Positions 10,132 through 22,689 are shown, numbered from the stretch's first letter. The stretch is DNA of 64,000 nt from Selaginella moellendorffii (GCF_000143415.4 NW_003314267.1:62001-126000), one strand, 5' to 3'. The notes: generated by a model from the sequence alone, not told the origin. Made by a program: numbers and translations.

Positions 10132-12346
10132 ATGGGAAAGGGATGGAAGTCGGCCAGGGCGATGCTGTGCATCACGTCGGGCGGCGATCGCGGCGGCGAT
10201 GAGATTGCGGCGGCGGCGCTTCCCAGCCTCCAGGATTTGATGACGCTGGATCGGCCGCTCCAAGAATCCGGGCCTAGGTCAGCGAGCGGGAGGAGGAGCA
10301 AGAGCACCGGGAGGAGGAACATGCGCGAGGTATGATCGCGCGTCGATCGATATCGATGCGATCGAAATTTTGATCTGATCGAAAGTTTGTTGATGTTCCT
10401 GGTGATATTTCCAGGGTATGTGCTCCATCTGCCTCGATCCAATGGCGCCCGGGGCCGGCCACGCCTTGTTCACAGCCGAGTGCTCTCACATGTTCCACTT
10501 CTCGTGCATCGCATCGAATGTCCGGCATGGCAATCGCGTCTGCCCCGTGTGCCGGGCCAAATGGATCGATCTTCCCTGGCAGCAGGTCAAAGAAACCCCG
10601 CCAGAGCTGCGATCTCATCACTCCCAGCCATTCGTCTCCCACGGGAATTACCACGTCGATCCAGTGCTGCGAATCCTCAACGAGTCCATCCAGCGCGAGC
10701 GTGCGCGCTACAGCCGGATGATCAGCGCCAGCCGCGCGGACAATCGATCGGATCCCGCGGTCTATGACGACGATGAGGAATGTGGCAGCATCCACAACGT
10801 CTCCGTGGATCCAAGGGAGATATTGTCCCAGGATTTCCAGCACCAAGCACCTCCATCGCGAGTGCCCAAGATCGCGGCATTCACCGAGTGTGGCTCCGTC
10901 CAGGCGGATCAATCCAGGAATCCCTTCACGGTGCTCGTCAATCTCAAGGCATCGAGCAGCAGCAGCGGCGGCAGCGCTACCGGGAGCGCTCGAGCTCCCA
11001 TCGATCTCGTCACGGTGCTCGATGTGAGTGGCTCCATGGCGGGATCCAAGCTCGCGCTGGTGAAATCGGCCATGGAATTCGTCATCGGGCAGCTGGGGCC
11101 GCGTGATCGGCTGAGCGTGATCTCCTTCGCCACCAACGCCGCTCGGCTCTTCCCTCTCAAGCGGATGGACGACACCAACAAGCGCCGCGCGGTACGCGCC
11201 GTTCATGCGCTGGTGGCATCCGGCGGCACCAACATCGGCGACGCGCTCAAGAAGGCGGGCAAGGTGCTGGGCGACCGGCGGCACCGCAACGCGGTATCCA
11301 GCGTCATCCTCCTCTCGGACGGGCAGGACACGTCAGCATTTTTCTCCTCTAACCTCTTGCGGCAGTCGCTCTCGGCGGTATACCGCCACATGCCGCCCGT
11401 CCACGCATTCGGGGTGGGCTCCGACCACGACGCCCCGACGCTCCACGCCATCGCCGAGGCAACAAGTGGCACCTTCTCGTTCGTCCACGCGGCCGCGGCG
11501 GTACGCGACGCCTTCGCGCAGTGCATCGGCGGGCTTCTCAGCGTCGTGTCGCAGGGCGTGGAGGTCTGGCTGCATGCCGCGGCGGCATGGGTGAAGATCT
11601 TAAGGGTGGAGAACGGGGGATTTGAGAGCTGGGTGTCGGGCGATGGCTCCAGCGCGCTGGTGACGCTGGGCGATCTCTACGCCGAGGAGGAGCGCGACGT
11701 CTTGGTCCAGATCGAGCTGGGCGCCTGCGCCGAGGCGGAGTCGATCGAGATCTTCCGGATTGGGTGCCGCTACAGGGATGCATTGGAGCCGGGCGAGGTC
11801 GCGGAGGCCGGATCAACGTCCATATCTGTCCGGAGGCCTGCGATCGTGCAGAGCTCGTCTCAAACCGCGAGCCTGGAGGTGGATCGCCAGAGAAACCGTC
11901 TGCTCGTCTCGGAAACGATGGCCAGCGCTGGGAATCTCGCGGACGCGGGCAATCTGGAGGCCGCCCAGGACGCGATCTCGGCGTCGCGAAGCCGCATTGA
12001 GCGATCGTTTGCGTTTGCGAGCGGCGACGCGCTGTCAAAGTCCCTCCACTCGGAGCTGGGAGAAGTGCTCCACAGGATGGAGAATCGGAGGATCTACGAG
12101 GAGTCGGGGAGGGCATATACGCTGTCCGTACACAGCTCTCACTTGCACCAGCGGGCCACGATGCGCCAGGGCCCAAACGACGACGACCTGTACGGCCAGA
12201 GCTACGTGACGTCGTCCATGGCCGAGATGGTACACCTTTCGCAGACTTTTGGGGCCAGTACGGCGGCGGCGGCGGCCAAGACGCCGCCGGTGACGCGGAT
12301 TGGACGGTCTAGATCGTCGAGAAAGGTGAATCCGGCGGCGTCCTGA
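10132..12346 (+). CDS. RING finger plus von Willebrand factor A protein, WAV3-like E3 ubiquitin ligase
   Basis: Predicted 709 aa from exons 10132-10329 and 10415-12346. A 66-residue N-terminus (MGKGWKSARAMLC) precedes a RING domain at about residues 69-113 with Cys/His ligands (CSICLDPM...CSHMFHFSCI...CPVCRAKW). A VWA domain follows from about 263 with an intact MIDAS motif (DVSGSM near 268), then a C-terminal region typical of plant WAV3/WAVH/EDA40-type proteins. These ligases act in ubiquitination; Arabidopsis WAV3 affects root gravitropism and auxin responses. The exon-intron layout (first exon ending just before the RING Cys) matches what I recall of the family. The gene is GC-rich, so long antisense frames appear on the other strand. 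It is convergent with the ECI gene, 433 bp away. Confidence 0.92.
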
Positions 12347-12779
12347 TGCCTGGTTTTTATTTTTTGTCATACCAAAGTTTTGACTCTTTTCCATCCCATT
12401 GTTTATAAGAAAAAGACCCCAAATTTTTTTCCGCTCACACCAAATGTGAATGAAGAAACGTTGTTGTGGAGTCAAAAATTTCGAGCTCGATTTGTTTTTG
12501 GAACCATGCAAGGAAAGAACTCGAACACGCCGAATCATAGGACACAACGAACTTTCATACTTGTTATTAAACTCGAGCTTGGAACTCGAAAGTTAACCTC
12601 TTTTCTTCCGAAGGAGCTTTCACTCAATCCAAGAGAATTCTTTTTTTTTTCTTCTTCTTTTTTGCCGTGCATCTCTGGTTTTCGGCAAGTTTTGGCACCA
12701 TCTTCCTGACACAAACAAAACAAGAGCAAAGTGACGCGTAAAGGATAGAGCTTGATCAATTCTCGTACGTACCAGCCGC
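12347..12779. other. Convergent 3' intergenic region
   Basis: Separates the stop codons of the RING-VWA gene (+) and ECI gene (-). AT-rich with poly-T/CT tracts, as expected for two facing 3' UTRs. No gene seen. Confidence 0.6.
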
Positions 12780-14062
12780 TCAAATTTTGGAGAGTATGAT
12801 ACCAGGAGGCGGGCCGTGGTCCCCGGATCGAAGATCTCGAAGTTCCACTCTGAACATCTCAGACTGCAACAACAAAAGAACAAAACACAAAGTTTTCGCA
12901 CACGCAATTCTGGCTGACAGCCTCCTCTCAATCGTATTCGTACCTTTATAGCTTTGTAAATGGAGCGGTTATACTTCTTCTTCGCCAGTTCGGTTGCTGC
13001 GATGAGACAGAATGTAGCAAAGTCGTAGCAAAAAGCTTGAAGAGTTCTGTACCTTTCTGTATTGCTTCTTCTTGAGTGGAGCGCGCGTCTGGAAAGGAGG
13101 CGTAAACAAAGCCAGCTTCTTCGGCGGGCTTGCCAGTGTATTTGTGCCTGGGCGAAGAAAACAAAACAATGTCGCTCTCTCTATCTAGCTCTCTTTCACT
13201 TGAAAATGAAAGAAGGGACTTACGCGGAGAGGAGAGATTTGTGGAAAGTGGCGACTGGTAGCTTGCAACGAATCAAAGAGATCATTCCTGGAGTCATATG
13301 GAGATTGATCTCCACCTGTGAAACCGTGAGAAAAGATTCGTAGAAGGAAGAGAAAACTTGCCTCGCTCATGAAAATATAGCCGCGGTCAATTCGCATCAC
13401 CCGGTAGTCGTGTGCGAGTGCGAGCATGCATCCTCCGGCTGCAGCATGGCCACTGACAAACGATCTAGAAAACGTAAGAACAGAAAAGAGAAAAAAGAAC
13501 TCTCGGGCTTGTCACGAAAAACTGACCAGATTGCTGCGATTGTCGGCATTGGAAAACAAAGAAAACGATCGAGGAGATTGTGAAAGAGATCGACCAGGTA
13601 CTGGAAAAAACAACTCAAGTTGAGAGAAACTTCAAGGACTAAGATTGATCCCACAAGCCTTAAAATTCCCCGGGCGACTTTGTGCGAATCCCAAGTCAAG
13701 ACCATTCGAGAAAAACTTTCCCTGTCCAAAGAAAAAAAAAATCAAACTCTTTCTTCCTAGATGTTTTCGCTGTTTTACCTCATTCGTAGTGATCAAAGCA
13801 GCTGCCTTGGGATCATCCTCAACCTGGAAGTGCAAATGAATTTGCGCGACTGAGAGAGAGATTGCTTTCGTGATTACCTTGTCAAGCGCCGAATGAATCT
13901 CTGCTATACTGGTCGGATTCAACCTGAAATTCACTTTGATTCTCATTCTCATGTAAGAAACTGGATGGATCACCTGTGCTGCCCATCTCCACCATCAAAT
14001 TTGAGAACGTAGACGCCATGAGGGAGCGCCTCGAGCTTCACAAAGCTCTTCTCGCTACCCAT
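12780..14062 (-). CDS. Peroxisomal delta3,delta2-enoyl-CoA isomerase (crotonase family), 10 exons
   Basis: Predicted 243 aa. Exons: 14062-13974, 13923-13878, 13823-13779, 13721-13659, 13600-13527, 13452-13362, 13315-13224, 13147-13053, 12996-12944, 12863-12780 (732 nt, phases agree). Crotonase markers are in order: GKFFSNGLDLGFAQS (CoA/oxyanion loop), PMPTIAAICGHAAAGG (second oxyanion loop), HDYRVMRIDRGYIFMSEVEI with the expected active-site Glu region, and a C-terminal helix. The last residues are SKI, a PTS1-type tripeptide, so the enzyme should be peroxisomal and isomerise 3-enoyl-CoA to trans-2-enoyl-CoA during beta-oxidation of unsaturated fatty acids, like plant ECI proteins. Two introns need GC donors (13316-13361, GAG|GCAAGT; and 13601-13658). 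A decayed paralogue lies at 32004-32905. Confidence 0.93.
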
Positions 14063-14149
14063 TTCCTGATTTTAGGGCTTTGACAGTGGAATAGCTCTTT
14101 AGACCCTTACTATAAATAACATTGGGACCAAGAACCCTAAAATCTGGCG
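14063..14149. promoter_or_regulatory. Bidirectional promoter of ECI / PTP pair, copy A
   Basis: The 87 bp between the ECI start (-) and the start of the decayed PTP copy (+). Contains TTTTAGGGC on the ECI side and AACCCTAAAA on the PTP side (inverted telo-like pair) and a TATAAATA at 14111-14118 reading toward PTP. The central 37 bp (14088-14124) are inverted relative to the paralogous promoter at 32906-32997. Confidence 0.65.
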
Positions 14150-14470
14150 ATGGAGGATGGTGCCGCCAGGGGATGCGCTCAAGACGAAGACGCATGATCA
14201 GGCAGTGAGTGCTCTCTTTTGGATTGAGAATCGAGCATTAGCAACAAGGAATCTCTTGTTCTAGATGATCTCAGGCCAGGGAGCTGCTCCAGAACTAGGG
14301 GATAATCCGTATTGCACAGCAGATGCAGGTGGAGCTTCACAGCAATCGTGACACCACCGGCTTCGTCAATTCATCATGCAAAAGGCTGTCTGGGAATCTG
14401 TGCTGGAAATCCCAATGTGCCAGATTGTTTTTGGGAGAGAGGATCGTGTGCTTTTGAGGAATGCAGACCA
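14150..14470 (+). pseudogene. Decayed 5' fragment of protein tyrosine phosphatase gene
   Basis: Nucleotide similarity to the intact PTP gene at 32998-34085: the shared start context (GGCGATGGAG), CGCTCAAGACGAAGACGCATG, the first intron ending CTCTTGTTCTAG, and exon-2 segments corresponding to ELLQN, VELH, DTTGF and CAGNP. Small indels break the frame from the first codons on, and similarity stops near 14470, before the catalytic region. It lies head-to-head with intact ECI exactly as the intact PTP lies with the decayed ECI copy. Confidence 0.85.
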
Positions 14471-15287
14471 TTTCACAAGCTGAGGAGTTAGGAGTTTAGC
14501 TCAATTTTAAATTGTAGTTTAATATAAACATTATAAATTTTAAAATATTAAGGTTATATTGAATTTAATTCACTTTATATAGATAAAAACAATAAAGAGG
14601 TTGATTAGAGCATAAAAATAAAATAAAATTTATTTACAGAAAAAGTAATTTTATCACTTTCTTAAAATTTATACTATTTTTTAAATGTCAGTTTTGTCAA
14701 AATTTAAAAATCATTAAATTTGAAATAAGATTGTTTTTCAAGACTATATAACCGTTTGAAAGGGAAAAAATAACCATTGAAACCCTAGTGGTAGAAAGTG
14801 GGGGAGTACCCATGAAGCTCGCTTTGAACTGAAATATTTCAAAATGTTATAAACTTGTTATATATAAAAGAAAAATTTAGTTCTTTTCTAGAATATATTT
14901 TTGTGTGTTTTATTATAGTATAGTGTCTAGAATTTATGAATCTTTATTCTCACTTTCATTTGACAAGAAGGAAATACATATAAATATTTAAGATTTAGTA
15001 TTAGTGATTTTAACTTTTACAATCTTCCTTCCTAAGGTAGTAAGATAAAGGATATGAGCTTCAATAATCATCCCATGGCACAGTATAACCAAACTATATA
15101 TTAAAAAAAAAGGATAGTGAGGATAGAGATTATAAGTTAGAGATAAATACAATAACAAAGAGTGCAAAAACTTGGGTGAAAAAGAATGCCTTCTACTTGT
15201 TTTAGAAAACTATAATTCTATAACTTTCAAGAAATGCCTTATATATTTTTTGGCTTTTGATAGAAACAATTACAATAATTAGTATGG

Positions 15288-15289
<2 letters not shown>

Positions 15290-15352
<63 letters not shown>
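15290..15352. repeat. (TA)n microsatellite
   Basis: About 30 perfect TA units in AT-rich DNA. A short minus-strand frame through it translates as alternating Tyr-Ile and is not a gene. Confidence 0.95.
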
Positions 15353-15355
<3 letters not shown>

Positions 15356-16144
15356 TTATAACATACTACAATATCACACATCTGAAAGACTATCATAAAA
15401 TATTTTTTAAGATGGTAAAGATAAAAATAGAAATATACACACTCTATGTGTAGTATTGCGAAAAGAACAATTACAAGTATATGAAATGAAAAGTAAAATA
15501 AAAAATGTTTTTCTATTAATTATATAAAGTATAATAAGCTTATATTATTGATAAACATTGATAGTCTTAGTATATCTAGTTAGCTCTTAAAATCTTCTAT
15601 AATTTAACAATAGTAAAACTTATATATAAATGTCCACTTTAGGATCTTTAAAGTGTTGATAGAGATGTAATATATATGCTTGTAAAGAGCATATACCTTC
15701 TTATGTCTCCTCATGCTTAGTAAAGTCTAGACATATGCAAGAAAGAAAGTCTTGAATAACAATTATGTACTCTTTACTTTTTTTGACTATATACTCCTTT
15801 ACAAACACAGTAATATACTTTGTGAAGAGAATATCACACTCAAGTATTTAAGCCAAACTTATTTACCATACTTTTACTTGGAGATTGTACTAATAAATTT
15901 AACATGCCTTACTTTTTCTTGCTTAATCTTTTGTGCATCTTTGTGAGAACAATTTTGGTTCTGTCACTCATATCTTCAACTCTCCTCTCAAATTGAAACA
16001 AGATTTCTCAAGGTTTTCAATCTTATCCAAAGTGATCGCAATCTCATTACCAACCGACAATTCTTTAGGTACTACATCAGGTTTAATCACTATAGTGTCC
16101 TCAAACTACTTTATATTATTGGCATTTAGTGTTGCAACAATTAC

Positions 16145-16244
16145 NNNNNNNNNNNNNNNNNNNNNNNNNNNNNNNNNNNNNNNNNNNNNNNNNNNNNNNN
16201 NNNNNNNNNNNNNNNNNNNNNNNNNNNNNNNNNNNNNNNNNNNN
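16145..16244. other. Assembly gap (100 N)
   Basis: Exactly 100 consecutive N, the conventional size for a gap of unknown length. Linkage and distance across it are not certain. Confidence 0.99.
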
Positions 16245-17886
16245 TTTACATCATGCTTGTGAGAGTTTTTCACTCTAACATCCATGCCAACATCTCCACT
16301 AATAAAGGAAAAACAATACTTTGAGCAAATAATCTTTATATCACTAATAAAAGCCTAATGAGTGTATTCTATAGATGTGCCACTAACCACTTCCTTAACT
16401 ACAATTGCCACTATTAAGCCAAATGGAGTCAATTTTTTTTCCATCTTATCATGTAACATTTTAACAGAAGACTCTATTCTTATATATTTTCCTTTCTCGA
16501 ATGCCAATGTTTTTTAAGATTGCTCTATAGCATATATAAAATTCTATAAACACGTTTTATATAGACTCATCTTCCCTTTCCTTACTTCAAAGGAATGCTA
16601 GCTTTAGTGCTTACTTTTGTAGAGATTCACAGATAGGGTGTATATAGTGGTTAATCAATAGAAAAAGCAATATTAAAATGCAATAAAATGATAGAAAAAA
16701 AAAAAAAAAACCAACATAAAAAGAGTGATGTCCCTACTAGAACATTTTAACTTCCCACCACCCTAAACCATGAGTCAAGTTAAGGTAGGCAATTTGTATC
16801 TACATGGCTATTTTCATGCCACCACATTCATATTTCATTTGCCTTTCCCTCACTCTTCTTTAAAGGATGTAATTTTCCATTGTTTGCATAACTCCTTAAA
16901 CATTGATTAAAACTTTGGCTTAATAATATGGCAATATTGGTTTAGACTCTAAGCCCAATGAAATTCACAAGTCTTTTTATAAACTTCTAACTACTTGGAC
17001 ACAAGTCTAGTATGCATTAGCCCCATATACCATAAAACCATGAAAGTTTGTAAGCTTACTAGTTTGCTTTAACATAATATTGGAGATAGACTTCTAAAAT
17101 ATTTTCTGGGCTGTCTGATCTTGTACTTTAAACTTTGTTATTGCAATTATCAAGTTATAACGTAGTCTATGAAAACAAAAATACTAAAACCATTTCAATA
17201 TAATGAGAATAAAAATTACCTTTAATCATACACGTGAACTCCCATGGTTGTCCAACCTAATATATGGTTAAAATAAACTTATGCATTTGCAAAGTCACTA
17301 GACCCAAATTTAGGAAATAAAATTTACACCAAAGGCTTATCCATTTGTATTCACTTTAGTTTTAAACTCCTCAATAGTTATGCCATTACCCACCACATGC
17401 TTCTTAGGTCATATTGGCCTTTCCTGACCAAATTGGTTCCACTAAAGTCTTGGAATATTTAGGGTTAAATGTCTTTGGATATAAATAGTATTGGGTTGGG
17501 TGATTTTTGGAAAGTCCAAATTTAGGAGCTTATAAATTCTATTTCCGACTTGGGACTTGCTAGCTCTATGAATGGCATTTATGCCACTTTACCTTTACAT
17601 TTGGTCCAAGTGCTCTATGTGTCTGATTCTACTATAAACACCCAAATGTACTATTGATATATTAGCCCGTTATGCTAAGGTCATGTTTATTCACCTTTGT
17701 CTCATTAGTAATCCAAGACCATCTGTGCCACAGTGCCAACTCCCAAAGACTATGTTGTCCATCCATAAGTGGTCATTATATCTTAGCATCCTTAGCATGC
17801 CTAGAAACATAGAAAACACCCTTCCTAAATATCCTTTCTTCAATCCTCACCAAATCCCTTTCCGTCTATAAAAATGTTTATCAACA

Positions 17887-19575
17887 CTATCAAGACCCCC
17901 AACAAGATCAAGACTGGAAAATGCAGAAAAGAAAAAGAAAAACTAGTGGAGACGAAGAAGAGGACTTAGACTAGCGTTAATTCAGATTATGGAGAAATGG
18001 AACAAGGCTAACTTATATATATTATAGGTTGATAAAGCTCCACCACTCTTGGATCGAGGATGGCCTAAATATAGTTGAGGTCAAGGAGGCACCACATCAT
18101 CATCAGGAATGTGGTTCGAGAATCAGGAATCGTACAGAAAATCAGAGAGTCAGGAATAGGGAGGTGTCTCAAGAGTCAAGAATGTGGTCTGCAGGTCAGG
18201 AATCTAGTGAGAGTCAAGAATGTGGCAAGAATTGTGGGATTCCTAATAGCACCCCCTCCTCAAGAATGAGTGGAACAAGGACGTGAATGAGAACAAAGAG
18301 GAGGATGAGATGGGCGTCGAGGGACGAGAGATGGAGAATGAAAAGAATGAGGACTGAGACGAGAAGGATAGCAGTGGTGGAAGTCCTGAATAAGGTCAGG
18401 AGAATGAATCAGGTTTTCCTCAGGTTCCCAAGTGCATTCCTCAGGCCCATAACCTTTCTAGTCTACCAGATAGTAGAGTTTAGACCGTGAGAACTTGAAA
18501 TCAAGGATGTCTTGAATCTCATACTCAAACCCATCCTTGAGCTACACTAGTGTAGGCAGAGAAATGACCCAATTTGGAATAGGACTAGAAATATAAGGCT
18601 TAAGAAGAGAGGAGTGAAAAACGGGGTGAATTTGATATGAGAAGGGAAGTGCAAGGCGATAAGTGACAAGATTAATGATGGCAGTGATAGGGAAAGGACC
18701 AAGGCATTTGAAATCAAGTTTGGGACATGGCCTGGTGGTGGAGATATTTCGCCTGAGGAGCTAGACTTTATCCCCGATATTGTAAAGGGGACAATCCTAA
18801 CGATAGACATTGGCAAATGTTTTGTGAGATTCCTAAGCATGATGGAGGTGGAAGGAGATGGAGTTATGGATTTCCTGGAGGTTGGAGACAAATGCCTCAA
18901 AACAGGGATTTGAACAAGAGGATTCAAATGGAGAAGGAAGTAAGAGATTGAATTGGGGATTTTGGCCAGAGTTTGCAAAGAAGGGGGAAACTCGAAGGGA
19001 GGAGTGAACGGAGTTATTATAGGAGAACTTAGCAAGAGGAAGGATATCAAACTAGTCATCCTGATGATAATTGATGAAGCACCTTAAGAATTTTTCCAAC
19101 GTCTGAATCGTTGGAACTATCTATCAGTTTAAGGATGATACACTGAATAGAGGTTGGCCTTCACTCCAAGCCACTGCAAGAACCATTGCTAGAAATGATA
19201 CATGAATTGAGGTTCCTAATCTGAAACCACATCTGCCGGAATCTCATAAAGTCGAAAAATTCCCTTGAATACCAGCTTTGCCATGTCCTCGTCCGAAAAC
19301 TTCTTGGTACTCAGTAAGAAGTGTTGTCACCTTTGTGACGCGTTCTCCCCCAACTAACACGATTGTAATGCCTCCAGTAACCCCGAAAGATCACCTCTTC
19401 CAAATCCATGGAGATGGATTCCAAGGACCTAAAAAGACTGGGAAGGAACGAAGAAAACCTGAAGGAAGGTGGTGATGTACCTTATTTTAAGCGCAAGTGT
19501 CGTAGGAGGTAATAAAAGCTTTGATGTAGTCGTCCATGTGAGGCAACCAAAAGTCCCGTTCAACTAGCTAGAGTG
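17887..19575 (-). mobile_element. Truncated copy of the chromovirus (LTR plus 3' part)
   Basis: Starts with sequence matching the LTR of the 22695 element (ATCAAGACCCCCAACAAGAT) and continues through the PPT, chromodomain and integrase tail in the same order, ending near 19575 where similarity to about 24520 stops. It is more diverged than the full element, with many stops and several transitions in each LTR block. The terminal TG of the LTR is altered. Older insertion, truncated. Confidence 0.85.
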
Positions 19576-19659
19576 GAACTCCCAACAAAGAGCTCAAGGA
19601 ATGAGTATAAAGAAAGCAATAGGTGAGTCTTTAAAAAAGGGTACAAGAGGGCCAACACA

Positions 19660-20550
19660 TGACATGTGGAAGTGTCTGAGATGGAGTCCAAGATGGAGTC
19701 CAAGGTGGAGTCCGAGATGGACCCAAGATAGAGTTCGAGATGGAGTCTAATATGGACCAAAAATGGAGTTCTAGATGGACCTGAGATGGAGTCTGAGATG
19801 GACCTAAGATGGAGTCCGAGATGAACCTAAAATAGAATCCAAGATGGACCCAAGATGGAGTCCCAAATGGACCCGAGATGGAGTCCAAGATGGACCCGAG
19901 ATGGAGTCCAAGATGGACCCAAGATGGAGTCCGAGATGGAACCGAGACCAAGACCGAGACTAAGTTCGAGTCCAAAACCAAGAGCGAGACCGAGACTGAG
20001 TCCGAGTTCAAGTCCAAATACTAATACAGACTGTTGGATGAAAGCCCAAAGATTTTCCCCCAAGATGGGGGGCTGCAGGGGGTTCCAAAAGTATAGTAGG
20101 GAGAGTGTGGGGGTTGGACCCCAATGGAGCTAGTTTGGCCAGGAAAAGCCAATGTGACCCAGGAAGGTGATACCCACGTGATGGGTGATGATATATCCAC
20201 TAAGGAGTCCAAGGCTAGAGTGAATATAGATTGACAAGCAGAGTAACTTGGTGAAGTGTTCAAGAGCCAACTTTAATTCCCCCAAGAGATCAAATGGTCG
20301 ATGCTCCCAATCCAAGATAACTTAGTAAAGTGTTCAAGAGCCAACTCTAACTCCCTCGGGAGATCGAATGGTCAATGCTCCTAATCCAAGTATAAGTGGC
20401 ACTACCTATTTGGAGAATTAGTGTGGCTCATTGAAACCTCGCTTTAACCGCATAGATAGGGCACCCAAAGGTGGGAGGTGGAGAGAGTACTCATAAGGTT
20501 TGTGTAGGGCCATGGTGTTTCAAAATGTCATCCCAAAGTCTTAAACTGTG
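19660..20550. repeat. Left arm of a large inverted repeat
   Basis: Matches the reverse complement of about 21125-21750. Landmarks: the AAACACCATGG-type block near 20515-20530, a TTGAACACTT-type block (reading CAAGAGCCAACT here) near 20260-20350, the GAGTGTGGGGTTGGA-like block near 20103-20120, and a GAGTCC/GAGATGG repeat tail. The arm contains a tandem duplication of about 77 bp at 20246-20395. No coding capacity. Possibly two oppositely oriented copies of an unidentified element. Confidence 0.75.
19674..19960. repeat. Minisatellite of GATGGAGTCC / GATGGACCC units
   Basis: Short tandem units of about 11-12 bp alternating GAGATGGAGTCC and AAGATGGACCCA, arranged in roughly 22-bp higher-order steps, for about 285 bp. 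Grades into a CCGAGACTGAGTCC-type repeat to about 20020. Related, shorter arrays occur at 21590-21740 and 28430-28515 in the opposite orientation. Confidence 0.85.
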
Positions 20551-21124
20551 GAAAGAAAGTGGAGCAATCCTCTTGCATAGTGACCAAAGACATAATCACC
20601 GTGGTGAGGAAGTCTTAGATGTCAATAGGACTTAGTGGTCAGACCTTCAAGCCCTAACTCAGTTGCAGTGTTGGCAAAAATGGCTATGGATGAAGAGGGA
20701 TTTGGCAAGAACTAAAGAAAGGACATTGAGGAAGGGTGTTCCTGTTGTCTTCAGGCATCCTAAGAATGCTAAAGTGTGGTCTTAGAATGACCATTCATGG
20801 ACAAATAACTCAATCTTGGAGAGATAAAACTATGGTAACAATGGTCTTGAACTACCAATGAGACAAAAGTAAATGGATATGGCTTTAGTGTAATGGGTTG
20901 AGATGTCAATGGTACCTTTGGGGTGTCGGTCATGGAATTAGATACGTAAAGCACTTAGTCTTAGATGCTATTCACGGGGCTAACATGTCCCTAAGTTGGG
21001 AGTAAAATTTATGGAGGTTGTGGGTAAGACTCTTCCAAATGGTCAAAGGTGTGATTAAATAACTAAAGTAAAATGGAAAATTTAACTATTTATATATACA
21101 AAAGGATTATTCCTCTTCTTTACA

Positions 21125-21750
21125 CAATCCAGGATTTTAGATCACATTTTGAAACACCATGGTGCTATATAAGCCTCATGGGTACTTCCCCCACCTTCCA
21201 CCTCTAAGTGCTTTAGCCATGTGGCTAGAGTGAGGTTTTGATGAGCCACGTTAGGTATCTAAGTAAGTAGTGCCACCCACACTTACATTGGGAGCATTGA
21301 CTATTCGATTTTCCGAGGGAGCTAGAGCCAACTCTTGAACACTTCACTAAGTTACTTCGCTTGTTTATCCGTGTTCAATCTAGTTTTAGAATCCTTATTA
21401 GTTATATCATCACCCACCATATAACTATAGCCTTTCTGGGTTACACTAGTTTTTCCTAGTTAAATTGGTTTTATTAGAGTCCAACCCCACACTCTCTCTA
21501 TTATACTTTTGAAATAGCCCTCGCAAACACCCTCGAGGGACGATTGCTTTGGGCTTTCACCCTATGACATATATTAGTATTTGAAATCAATCTCAAACTC
21601 AAGTTTGGACTTGGACTTGAATTTGGACTTGGACTTGGATTAAGATTTAGTCTCGGTCTCTGTCTTGGTCTTAGACCCAATCCTGGACCCCATCTCAACT
21701 TCCATATTAAACTCCATCTTGAATTCCACCTCAGATTCCGCTGGGGGAGA
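21125..21750. repeat. Right arm of the large inverted repeat
   Basis: Reverse-complement partner of 19660-20550, shorter because its minisatellite tail has fewer units. About 575 bp of unrelated AT-rich sequence (20551-21124) separates the arms. No gene. Confidence 0.75.
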
Positions 21751-22689
21751 TAGTACACCAAAGAATAATAGATTATTTAACTTATATTGTTTTATTACAT
21801 TCATTAAAAAAAAACTTATCACCTATTTGTAGGGACACTAAATGGCATTAGAGACTAAATGGCATTGGAGAGAATATATATTGAGGAAATGCTCAATAGT
21901 TCCTAGCAACAAACTGTTATGGATCAAAGATGAAACATTAATTATAAACACAATATTGAATTCATATTCTTTGAGCTATAATAATATGGTGAGTGTGAAT
22001 AAGATTAAACATATATTTAGTTTCTCATCCTATCAGAGTAAGAGGTTTTGAATAGCATGCATACTAAGTAACAAATATTATTTTTATGTGTTGATAGTGT
22101 AATAATTTTATTTTGAAATTTTAAAATAATTAAGCATATTTGACTTCATATGGAATACACAAGGCTTGGTTTGGCAAACCATTTTGATTCCAGGCCAAGA
22201 GCATTCTATGCTTAAAAAGTTTGAGACATGGCTTTTACGAAGTAAGAGGATCTGTAAAAGTAGAATAAGAGAAGGTACTTCTTCCTATTCCTGCTCTAGG
22301 ATATCTAAAATTGAGACTTTGGTGAGAATATCATATTTTAATTTCCATGATGTTTGACTACAGCATATCCTTTTTAATGCAAATGTCGAGAAAGTCTTCT
22401 GCATCTTTGAATGGATTGTATTCGAACATGTCCTCAGCAAATGTAGTATCAACTTGTAAAGCAATACCTTCGAGACGTATTGGTTTCCACTTCTTAATGC
22501 CTCTTTTAGGATGGAGGTCATTCATAGTGTTGAGGAGTTCTTGAGCCATATCTCCTTTAAATTCCTTGCAAACATCAAATGGAACACCGAATCCATAATG
22601 GCCGAGAATACATATGGATTAATTCTGTTGGTTTTCTTGTCAAAGATTTTCTGAATTTCTTTTTTGTGTGGGAGCCGATTGTTTCAACT
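21751..22689. other. Unassigned AT-rich sequence with a short coding-like relic
   Basis: No complete gene. A minus-strand stretch at about 22350-22600 reads in one frame as MAQELLNTMNDLHPKRGIKK...EDMFEYNPFKDAEDFL and has ordinary coding composition, but is bounded by stops and matches no family I recognise. It directly flanks the target site of the chromovirus. Confidence 0.35.

Larger units (their letters stand above)
14471..17886. other. AT-rich gene-poor region with assembly gap
   Basis: About 3.4 kb of strongly AT-rich DNA between the PTP relic and a chromovirus fragment. Only short frames occur, none with a recognisable domain. It contains a (TA)n array (about 15290-15352), the gap at 16145-16244 and poly-A/T runs. 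Probably decayed transposon DNA, but no specific family identified. Confidence 0.5.

Noticed and set aside
10274-11284. 336-codon minus-strand frame
   Set aside because: Antisense shadow of the RING-VWA gene; the plus strand has clear domains.
15202-15396. Tyr/Ile-repeat frame (also 39586-39825)
   Set aside because: Translation of (TA)n microsatellites.
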